Source: Archaeoglobaceae archaeon (GTDB lineage Archaea; Halobacteriota; Archaeoglobi; Archaeoglobales; Archaeoglobaceae). From it: a stretch of 15,284 nucleotides of DNA. A program made the translations under genes and the position numbers. Positions 6,490 through 12,138 of the stretch are shown here, one piece after another. The first letter of the stretch is position 1; every line of letters starts with the position of its first letter. Location: NCBI GenBank assembly GCA_027066965.1, contig JAMOMT010000041.1, forward strand, positions 1 through 15,284, in the 5' to 3' direction. The notes under the pieces were generated by a model, which ran no database searches, was not told the origin of the DNA, and saw nothing but the letters and a program-made list of their open reading frames with translations.

Positions 6490-7647
6490 TTACAGAATCT
6501 CATCATCTCTCAGGTAGCAGCTTGGATCGTCACCCCATAGGTCTCCAGCCCTCAGAGCCCTGAGCCTGAAACCACCGCACCACTCCTTGAACTTGCACTT
6601 GCCACACCTGCCTCTGAGGTACCTCGTTTTCTCTCTGAGCTTTATCAGCAGCTCATCCTTGGGATTGAGCCAGACTTCGCTCAAAGGAGCCTCTCTTACG
6701 TTTCCACAGCTGTAGTCCCACCAGAACTGGTTTGGATGGATAAAGCCCTCCGCATCAACGCAAGCAATCCTCTTGCCGCTGTTGTCGCTTCCCCTCAACT
6801 TAAGAAACTCCAGAACCTCCCTCGCTTTTTCCTCTTCTCCCCTCTCCTTCAGCCAGAGGTGAAGGTAAACACCGTCTGCAGGGTTGTCAACTGTAAGAAT
6901 TTCAGTAACGTAACCACTCTCGTGCAGTTCGATTGCCTTTTCTATTAGCCAGTTTATGAGCTCCCTCCTCTCCTCGTTGCTTATGTCTTGGCTGAAGTCG
7001 GCCCTGCCAGAAGGAACGAGGTGGTAGAGGCAAAATCTTGGAATGTCATTCTCAGCAAGCAGGTCTATGACAGCGGGGACATCTTTGAGGTTGTACTTCG
7101 TGACGGTGAACCTTATGCCAGTCATTATGCCAGCGTTTTTGGCGTTTATTAGCCCCTCAAAAGCTCTGTCGAAAGCTCCCCTCACTCCTCTGAACCTGTC
7201 GTTGACCTCCTTAAGGCCGTCTATGCTAACGCCAACGTAGCTGAAACCAGCCTCTTTCAGCCTTTCTGCAACTTCCTCCGTTATTAGGGTTCCATTAGTT
7301 GAGAGGGAGCAGGGAACTCCTCTTCTCACAGCGTACTCCGCGAGCTCGAATAGGTCGTCTCTGAGCAAAGGCTCTCCACCGCTGAAGAGGAGGACGGGAA
7401 CTTTCATTGATGCGAGGTCGTCTATCATTGCTTTTGCTTCCTCAGTTGTCAGCTCGTTCACCTTTCTGCCGGCGTTGGCGTAGCAGTGAACACACTTCAG
7501 GTTGCACTTCAGGGTTGAGTTCCACACGACGACTGGAATTGGTTTTTGACTGATTTCTTTGAATTCCTGAGTTATACCTTCACCCTTGTACGTGAGGTGT
7601 TTTGAAACCGTCGCTTTTCCAGTGAGCATCTTGGTGAGAGCGATCAT
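6490..7647 (-). CDS. ahbC: Radical SAM/SPASM enzyme of the alternative heme pathway, AhbC/AhbD/NirJ type (AhbC favoured)
   Basis: The radical SAM core has C-N-L-K-C-V-H-C (Cys 48, 52, 55) for the AdoMet [4Fe-4S] cluster and G-G-E-P at 90-93. The C-terminal SPASM-like region has Cys 348, 351, 357 and 377 (C-x2-C-x5-C-G-G...C) for an auxiliary cluster. The start M-I-A-L-T-K-M-L-T-G, the F-C-L-Y-H-L-V-P-S-G-R loop and E-I-L-T-V-D-N-P-A-D-G-V-Y-L are hallmarks I associate with the NirJ/AhbC/AhbD group. AhbC removes acetate groups from 12,18-didecarboxysiroheme to give Fe-coproporphyrin III; AhbD then decarboxylates that to heme b. AhbC is favoured on the T-V-D-N segment, from memory of the family. 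No other ahb gene is in the window. The ATG at 7647 is near-leaderless from a TATA box at 7667-7675. Confidence 0.82.
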   Translation of the reverse strand: MIALTKMLTGKATVSKHLTYKGEGITQEFKEISQKPIPVVVWNSTLKCNLKCVHCYANAGRKVNELTTEEAKAMIDDLASMKVPVLLFSGGEPLLRDDLFELAEYAVRRGVPCSLSTNGTLITEEVAERLKEAGFSYVGVSIDGLKEVNDRFRGVRGAFDRAFEGLINAKNAGIMTGIRFTVTKYNLKDVPAVIDLLAENDIPRFCLYHLVPSGRADFSQDISNEERRELINWLIEKAIELHESGYVTEILTVDNPADGVYLHLWLKERGEEEKAREVLEFLKLRGSDNSGKRIACVDAEGFIHPNQFWWDYSCGNVREAPLSEVWLNPKDELLIKLREKTRYLRGRCGKCKFKEWCGGFRLRALRAGDLWGDDPSCYLRDDEIL

Positions 7648-7666
7648 GCCAGTTGTTTTTTTGGAG

Positions 7667-7675
7667 GTTTAATAA
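7667..7675 (-). promoter_or_regulatory. TATA box of the radical SAM gene
   Basis: Minus strand reads TTATTAAAC, centred 24 bp upstream of the ATG at 7647. A leaderless transcript is expected. Confidence 0.5.
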
Positions 7676-7761
7676 CTTTTGAGTTATTTTTTGTTCTGTT
7701 ACAGGACGATTACTGAGCAAGTTTGTATTTGATTTTTTATTTATGAGTTTAAGGAAAATAA

Positions 7762-7771
7762 GATTTATAAA
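7762..7771 (+). promoter_or_regulatory. TATA box of the decayed plus-strand gene
   Basis: ATTTATAAAC is centred about 27 bp upstream of the ATG at 7794. This marks 7794 as the original leaderless start and excludes the in-frame ATG at 7743, which lies upstream of the promoter. Confidence 0.5.
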
Positions 7772-7793
7772 CTTTAGTTATTATCAGAACATT

Positions 7794-8796
7794 ATGGTAG
7801 GTAGTTTGGTACTTATTACCCTTAAAGAAGGAGAATTTGATATTGATAGTCTAAGATTGGAGCGGAGCAGAGATTACCCTCGACAGGTTAGGATTACCGC
7901 GAGAGTTAGGTACGGTAAAGCTGTCATCAGGAAGAAGGACGAGATGAGTAATTGGACTAATGATCTCGAAACGAGGGATGAGTTAGGAGTTTATGTCTTA
8001 AAGTTTATGTCTTAAAATCGAAAGATATTTGATTTTTGAGAATATCTCTAGTAGAAATAGAGTAAGAGATAAGATGCAGTCGTTAATAGTGTTTGGAATA
8101 TCGATGTAAAAGATCTATGGCTTGTTTCCGAGCCGTTAACCCTTGAGGAAATCAACGAAATTGGTGAAAGCTTCAATCAACAGGATGTGTATTTCCATTG
8201 GGATGTTCATTGTTGGGGATTATTAGATAAACCTGAAAATCTTGGATTACTGCTGGGAGTTTTAGTTTATCTAACTGCATCAAGCAGCAAAAAATTCAAA
8301 ATAGCTCGCCAACATTTCGTACGGAAAATACTGGAACCTGCAGACATGCTCAGGAGAAGGTTTTTGGAAGTAATTGTGGAGCCGATAAATCCCAACGAGC
8401 TTGATAAGATACCTGATGAGGACATATGAGAATCACTGAAAATTCTGTTAAATAAACAGAAACTTCTTCAAGACGCATTAGATAAGCTAACCAGAGCCAG
8501 CAAATCTTCTGATTACAAAAGCGTTATAGAAATGGTGAGAGATGTTGTTGAAGGACTAACTCGTGGAGATATTTGCATTTAAAGGTCTTGAAAAAGTCTT
8601 CAAATGTTTGGGAGTTGTGGAAGCCGCGGATAGTGCAGCGTTCAATGAAGCTTTGAAAGAACTTACAGACACGCTTTTAGGAACAAAGAGGAGTAGTGTT
8701 TCAAAGGGAATTTTTGATTTCTCGTCGATATTTAAGCACACGACAACAGATAGAAGTAAACGCCACTACACTCCGAGGCCGTACAAGCTCGCTTAA
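7794..8796 (+). pseudogene. Decayed gene of an unrecognised, largely helical archaeal protein
   Basis: Frame-hopping translation gives one continuous protein of about 330 residues. Frame A runs 7794-8000 (MVGSLVLITLKEGEFDIDSL...DELGVYVLK). Frame B runs about 8011-8079 (IERYLIFENISSRNRVRDKM-Q). Frame A resumes from about 8079 (VVNSVWNIDVKDLWLVSEPL...) to a TGA at 8427-8429. Past that stop the same frame stays open to about 8575 (ESLKILLNKQKLLQDALDKL...). Frame B then carries on from about 8570 (AFKGLEKVFKCLGVVEAADS...) to ...RHYTPRPYK. Lesions are a 14-bp tandem duplication plus one lost A near 8003-8017, one lost base near 8079, a likely CGA-to-TGA change at 8427, an indel near 8570, and truncation at about 8787. 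The 80-codon GTG frame at 8187 is just an open fragment. No named family; defence-island-like context is inference. Confidence 0.65.
7989..8016 (+). repeat. 14-bp perfect tandem duplication
   Basis: GTTTATGTCTTAAA occurs at 7989-8002 and again at 8003-8016. It lies exactly where the reading frame of the decayed gene changes. Because 14 is not a multiple of three, the duplication itself disrupts the frame. Confidence 0.9.
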
Positions 8797-9959
8797 AATC
8801 CTTCTTACGTCCCTCCTTTTGAGATCTTTCCACTTGACTTCTACGAATAACGCCCTTCTCTCTCTCGTTCAGAGCAACTAGATCAATCTCCTCCTGCCTG
8901 TGCCACCACCTGCCTACTTTCGTGAACTTGAAAGGTAAAGACCCCTTCTCTGTTCAGCCTGAGCAAAAACTTGGCAACTTCTTCGAACACGAGGCCGAGG
9001 TAACTGTCCAAATCCTTGAGAATTATGCTCTATCAAAAGCTCCCCTTCTCTACTCTCTATAAGGTCGGCGTTCGGATAGACTAACCTAAACCAGAAGTTG
9101 AAGTAAAAGTCGTTGATGAAGTACCTGCCCTTCCGGCTCTTGTAGCTCTCGTTTACTGGCACCTCTCTCCTGACGAGTTCGACCTCCCCTCAAAACTGGG
9201 ATGTACTTTCCGACAAGACCCCTGTCCAGGTCCGTTTCGTTTACTATCTCACCTAGGGTAGTCTTACCCCTTGCTATTGCCTCTATTATCGCAAAGTAGT
9301 TCCTTGGATCGTCGAACTCCTCCCTCAAAACGAAAAGTGCGTCTTGGTACAGAATTGAGTCGATTCTGAGGTATCTCGCGAGGTTCTCTTCGAAAGTAAG
9401 GTCTCCGTTGAACTCCAGCAGGTATGCGGGATTCCCGTCCAGCGTCCCGTAAACTTTTATGAGTTCCTCCCATCTATAACTCGGGGAAAACTCTCTGACT
9501 TGGAAGAACTTCATGGGCTTGAGCTTCAACTTTACTGAGCTTGACATCCCAGTACTCCTGTAGAATCGATAGCAGGGATCGGTTGGCCTTAACCAAAGTA
9601 AGGAAACTCGTCTATTGCAACGACGAACCTGCCGCCAACTCTTGCTAGGTACTCGAAGAAAGCGTCCCAGCTCTAAACTGATTTTTCAGAAGAAACTCGT
9701 CTTTGAACTGCTCAGCGACTTTCTGGGAAAAGCGCCTTAAATTCTCCGCATTACTCGTCTCTCTCGCCAGAAAGTATACTCCCCTCTTATTCTCCAGAAA
9801 CTTGAGAATTAAGGCTGTCTTGCCAACTCTTCTCCTCTCGTAGATAACTACAAACTCTGCCTTTCCTGAGTTAAACCTCTTCTCCAGCAGCTTAAGTTCG
9901 TCGGACCTGTTAATGAATTTACTTACGAGTAATTTACTCTTAGGTAAACTACTAATCAA
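8785..9959 (-). pseudogene. Decayed DEXX-box ATPase (ATPase_2 / DUF234 type)
   Basis: Fragments in several frames match the archaeal ATPase_2-DUF234 family. The N-terminus reads FINRSDELKLLEKRFNSGKA (9933 downwards). Walker A is E-R-R-R-V-G-K-T, where the first Gly of G-x4-G-K-T has become Glu. A frameshift near 9670 leads to Walker B F-V-V-A-I-D-E-F-P-Y. A stop/frameshift near 9588 follows, then an apparent in-frame-length deletion of the sensor region near 9540. PMKFFQVREFSPSYRWEELI... runs on to GLVGKYIPVL, then a frameshift near 9190. VELVRREVPVNESYKSRKGR...LLIE, a frameshift near 9027, LDSYLGLVFEEVAKFLLRLN, and more frameshifts near 8935 and 8850 follow. The C-terminal nuclease-like motif E-I-D-L-V-A-L...F-V-E-V-K-W-K is still legible. 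The gene ends abruptly at about 8785. Its 5' end lies 13 bp from a tRNA 3' end. Confidence 0.85.
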
Positions 9960-9971
9960 ACGAATTTAAAA

Positions 9972-10043
9972 CGCCCCGGCCGGGAATTGAACCCGGGTCT
10001 GGGAGTCCGCAGCCCCCAAGGATATCCGCTACCCCACCGGGGC
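9972..10043 (-). tRNA. tRNA-Arg (anticodon GCG)
   Basis: The minus strand folds as a full cloverleaf. The acceptor GCCCCGG (10043-10037) pairs with CCGGGGC (9979-9973), and the discriminator is G at 9972. The D arm is GGGT/TCCT with a G10-U25 pair and loop A-G-C-G-G-A-T-A. The anticodon stem GGGGG/CTCCC encloses loop CTGCGGA, giving anticodon GCG (10010-10008). A 4-nt variable loop is followed by T arm CCGGG-TTCAATT-CCCGG. CCA is not encoded and no intron is present. It decodes CGC and, by wobble, CGU arginine codons. Its 3' end faces the decayed ATPase gene. Confidence 0.93.
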
Positions 10044-10100
10044 TGTTTTGAGTGGTTTTGCTGGTGCTAAAAACTGTTTCGGACCCTCAAAAATCAAAAT

Positions 10101-10109
10101 GTTATTATT
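10101..10109 (+). promoter_or_regulatory. TATA box of membrane protein B
   Basis: GTTATTATT is centred 26 bp upstream of the ATG at 10131. It predicts a strictly leaderless mRNA and confirms that start codon. Confidence 0.5.
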
Positions 10110-10130
10110 TCAACCGAAGTTAAAAGCGGC

Positions 10131-10733
10131 ATGCCAAGCATAACCACTTTGGCGCTTCTTCTAATTTTTACCGGAATTCTCGGGTACTCCCTGAACCCGC
10201 CGAGGGAGTACTCTTCTGGTATGGCGGCGATAAGCAGCGTTCACATAACTTATACCGTGTTTGGACTCTTCGTTTTTTCGGACATTTATGGTTTCTACAT
10301 TCTGAGAGAGGTGCTCTCCATTTTCATGCTCGCGGTGGCAATAATGGGTACTTACTTCCTCTCCCGGTTGTGGGGTTTTAGAATCTCTAGGTTTAGAGAC
10401 GCAGTCTTTTACGTTTCCCTCGTTTATGTCGTCTGTCAGGACGTTAGGTTTCCACTCGGTAAGGGGGTTGAGTATATCACGGGCGTGGTGGCTTTGGCTA
10501 TAGTCGCTCTCTCGGCTTACATGATGTACACGTTTAAGAGGCTCGAAATAGTACCGATAATAGAAAGACCAGAACTTTTTACAGTTCAGTTCATGGTCGT
10601 CTCTTTCACGGGTGTGTACTGTGTAACCGCCTCTCTGGTTTCGATCCTCGTGGCTCTCGCCTTGAGCGTTTATGCTCTTCAAGCTCTCGTTTCCACCGGG
10701 TTCCGAAAGCTTCATGGTTTATTGTGCCTTTAA
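10131..10733 (+). CDS. Polytopic membrane protein of unknown function (copy B of a paralogous pair)
   Basis: No family recognised. The 200-residue product has about seven hydrophobic segments (roughly 4-19, 31-50, 58-78, 90-103, 115-133, 150-167 and 168-188). Segment 1 and the next loop read LLIFTGILGYSLNPPREYSS. Its G15, G18, S20, P24, E26, Y27 and G30 align without gaps to G17, G20, S22, P26, E28, Y29 and G32 of the protein at 5690-6322. A second shared motif is Y94-V-S-L-V-Y99 against Y103-L-S-I-V-Y108. The copy lacks the Cys/His cluster of protein A. It lies just upstream of feoA-dtxR on the same strand but ends 75 bp before them, and they have their own promoter. A link to iron is only suggested by position. 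Confidence 0.8.
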   Translation: MPSITTLALLLIFTGILGYSLNPPREYSSGMAAISSVHITYTVFGLFVFSDIYGFYILREVLSIFMLAVAIMGTYFLSRLWGFRISRFRDAVFYVSLVYVVCQDVRFPLGKGVEYITGVVALAIVALSAYMMYTFKRLEIVPIIERPELFTVQFMVVSFTGVYCVTASLVSILVALALSVYALQALVSTGFRKLHGLLCL

Positions 10734-10760
10734 TTTTCTCCCAGCCGTGCCCCCTCTTAG

Positions 10761-10776
10761 TTTAGGCTTACCGAAA
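10761..10776 (+). promoter_or_regulatory. Upstream operator-like palindrome of feoA-dtxR
   Basis: TTTAGG-CTTA-CCGAAA has the geometry TTTnGG-N4-CCnAAA. The resemblance to DtxR/IdeR iron boxes is general. It lies immediately upstream of the TATA box and 27 bp from a second site with the same layout. Confidence 0.55.
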
Positions 10777-10780
10777 GAAT

Positions 10781-10787
10781 TATATAA
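10781..10787 (+). promoter_or_regulatory. TATA box of feoA-dtxR
   Basis: TATATAA is centred 25 bp upstream of the GTG at 10809. This predicts a leaderless transcript beginning at that codon. Confidence 0.6.
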
Positions 10788-10804
10788 TTTAGGTATGCCT
10801 AATT
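10786..10804 (+). promoter_or_regulatory. Downstream operator-like palindrome of feoA-dtxR
   Basis: AATTTAGGTATGCCTAATT contains TTAGG-N4-CCTAA with perfect arms. It fills the space between the TATA box and the expected transcription start. A repressor bound here would block initiation. The encoded DtxR-family protein is the obvious candidate. Confidence 0.65.
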
Positions 10805-10808
10805 GAGT

Positions 10809-11039
10809 GTGAGCGTTGTAATACCCCTTTCATCTCTCAGGAGCGGAGAAGCCGGTAAAATAAAGGCAATTCTGGGCGGAGCTGGGGCCCACAGAAACCT
10901 GATGGACCTCGGCATAATTGAGGGCAAGGAGATCAGGGTGATAAAGAACTCTGGAGGAGCTGTGCTGGTGGCGGTTAACGGAACGAGGCTCGTTGTCGGG
11001 AGGGGACTCGCGATGAAGGTGTTGGTTGAGAGGGAGTAA
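10809..11039 (+). CDS. feoA: FeoA-domain protein
   Basis: A 76-residue SH3-like FeoA protein. Recognisable features are the P-L-S-S-L-R-S-G-E-A-G start, R-N-L-M-D-L-G-I-I-E-G-K-E-I-R-V, and the end G-R-G-L-A-M-K-V-L-V. FeoA is a cytosolic accessory of the ferrous iron transporter FeoB. No feoB is in the window, so it either serves a remote FeoB or has another role beside the regulator. The GTG at 10809 is chosen because the TATA box predicts transcription starting right there. The TTG at 10803 would be inside the operator, upstream of the transcript. The stop is 23 bp from the DtxR gene, so the two form an operon. Confidence 0.88.
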   Translation: MSVVIPLSSLRSGEAGKIKAILGGAGAHRNLMDLGIIEGKEIRVIKNSGGAVLVAVNGTRLVVGRGLAMKVLVERE

Positions 11040-11062
11040 CTGTTAAAGGGTGGTGAGCTGGC

Positions 11063-11545
11063 GTGGACGATCAGAACGGGCGTGAGAGGAACGACTTCAG
11101 GTTGAGTAGGAGGACCGAGGACTATCTCGAGGCGATATACTGCCTTAGTAGGGAGAGAGGTTACACGAGAGTCAAGGAGATAGCGAAGTACTTGGGAGTC
11201 AAACCTGCGAGCGTATCGGAGATGCTCTCCAAGCTCGCCAGTAGGGGTTTCGTCGTGTACGAGAAAAGGTTGCTTGTGTCTCTTACTCCAGAGGGCAGGA
11301 TGGTTGCCGAGTGCGTTAGGGAGAGGAGAGAGATACTCGTGAAATTCCTCGTAACCCTTGGCGTTCCGGAAAAAATAGCTGAGGAGGATGCTTGCATAAT
11401 GGAGCACATTTTGCACAAGGAAACGATAACCCAGCTGAAGAAGTTCGTGAAGTTCGTCGAAGAGTCCCCAGCTGACCCGATGTGGCTAAACCACTTCAAG
11501 GAGTACTGCGAGAGCGGAGTTCACCCCTGTCTCAAGGTCGAATGA
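11063..11545 (+). CDS. DtxR-family metal-dependent transcriptional regulator (iron type)
   Basis: A 160-residue two-domain DtxR protein. A winged helix occupies about 16-78 (R-T-E-D-Y-L-E-A-I-Y, recognition region G-V-K-P-A-S-V-S-E-M-L). The dimerisation domain follows, and no SH3 domain is fused. The metal motif D-A-C111-I-M-E114-H115 matches Cys-x-x-Glu-His of DtxR/IdeR (C102/E105/H106) rather than the Glu-type of MntR, so Fe(II) is the likely signal. The usual second-site His/Glu on the preceding helix look replaced (R-R-E-I-L-V-K). A GTG start with GGGTGGTGA (11048-11056) at good distance fixes the N-terminus. FeoA is a separate protein encoded just upstream, and the palindromes at the operon promoter suggest autoregulation. 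The 3' end overlaps the convergent hydrolase gene by 14 bp. Confidence 0.92.
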   Translation: MDDQNGRERNDFRLSRRTEDYLEAIYCLSRERGYTRVKEIAKYLGVKPASVSEMLSKLASRGFVVYEKRLLVSLTPEGRMVAECVRERREILVKFLVTLGVPEKIAEEDACIMEHILHKETITQLKKFVKFVEESPADPMWLNHFKEYCESGVHPCLKVE

Positions 11546-12056
11546 TATCTGAGTTCACGATCCTGCACCCGAGCATTTCCATGTGTTTTAAAGCGAACTC
11601 CTCACTTTCCTTGCTCGTCCCAGCTGTGCAATCCTTTATTATACTCACTCTGTATCCGAACTGCAATCCGTCAACTGCCGTGTGCATGACGCACACATCT
11701 GTAGCAACTCCTGCTAGGAGCAGTTCTCTCTCCCCCAGCTCGTTCAGCAAAAGCGGGAGATCGGTCATCAGAAAAGCAGAATACCTCCTCTTTTTGACGT
11801 AAAAGTCCGGCTCTGGAAGTTCTTCAACGATTTCAGCTCCCCAGCTGTTCTCGACGCAGTGCTTTGGCCAGAGCTCGAATTCACTGTCGTCCTCCCTGTG
11901 CCAGTCCTGAGTGTAGACAACTCGAAATCCAGCCTTCTTCGCACTTGAGACAACTTCTGCAATCTTTTCAGCGAGCCCTTCACTTCTTTCGAGAAAAAGG
12001 GCCCCCTCCCTCTTACAGAAATCGTTTTGCATGTCTATTACCAGCAACACTGTCAT
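11532..12056 (-). CDS. Nicotinamidase-like cysteine hydrolase (isochorismatase superfamily)
   Basis: A 174-residue cysteine hydrolase. Catalytic residues are Asp8 (V-I-D-M-Q-N-D-F), Lys89 (V-K-K-R-R-Y-S-A-F) and Cys122 (G-V-A-T-D-V-C-V). Asp51, His53 (D-W-H) and His66 (W-P-K-H-C-V) match the metal site of nicotinamidases, which convert nicotinamide to nicotinate for NAD salvage. That makes PncA activity more likely than isochorismatase activity, but substrate cannot be proved from sequence. The ATG at 12056 is chosen because AAGGAGAT lies 9 nt upstream; the TTG at 12074 would put the ribosome site inside the gene. It follows hxlB at 82 bp, with a 9-bp inverted repeat in the gap, and overlaps the dtxR tail by 14 bp. 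Confidence 0.87.
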   Translation of the reverse strand: MTVLLVIDMQNDFCKREGALFLERSEGLAEKIAEVVSSAKKAGFRVVYTQDWHREDDSEFELWPKHCVENSWGAEIVEELPEPDFYVKKRRYSAFLMTDLPLLLNELGERELLLAGVATDVCVMHTAVDGLQFGYRVSIIKDCTAGTSKESEEFALKHMEMLGCRIVNSDIIRP

Positions 12057-12073
12057 GGCTGAAATCTCCTTCA

Positions 12074-12117
12074 ACGCTACTTAGCACTTTGACCTTCGTC
12101 CCTATCTCAAGTAGCGT
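12074..12117 (-). repeat. 9-bp perfect inverted repeat between hxlB and the nicotinamidase gene
   Basis: ACGCTACTT (12074-12082) and AAGTAGCGT (12109-12117) are exact reverse complements with a 26-nt spacer, ending 17 bp upstream of the ATG at 12056. It could be an operator or a leader hairpin. It lacks the U tract of a terminator. Confidence 0.6.
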
Positions 12118-12138
12118 ACTTGGATGAGCGTGTGAAAA

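Noticed and set aside
7743..7793. In-frame ATG at 7743 as the start of the decayed plus-strand gene
   Set aside because: It lies upstream of the TATA box at 7762-7771; the ATG at 7794 fits the promoter.
8187..8429. Stand-alone 80-residue gene with a GTG start
   Set aside because: The frame is open further upstream with protein-like sequence back to about 8073 and continues past the TGA, so it is a fragment of the larger decayed gene.
9972..10043. tRNA 3' end as one half of a direct-repeat attachment pair
   Set aside because: I could find no second copy of the T-arm/acceptor sequence in the window, so no attachment site is claimed.
10161..10715. Long open frame (184 codons) on the minus strand opposite membrane protein B
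   Set aside because: Its composition is charged and low in hydrophobic clusters, with no motif. It lies entirely opposite a plus-strand gene with a promoter, clear membrane segments and a paralogue.
10799..11416. Minus-strand open frame of 205 codons opposite feoA and dtxR
   Set aside because: It is a shadow of two confidently recognised genes and covers their promoter region. No motif or ribosome site supports it.
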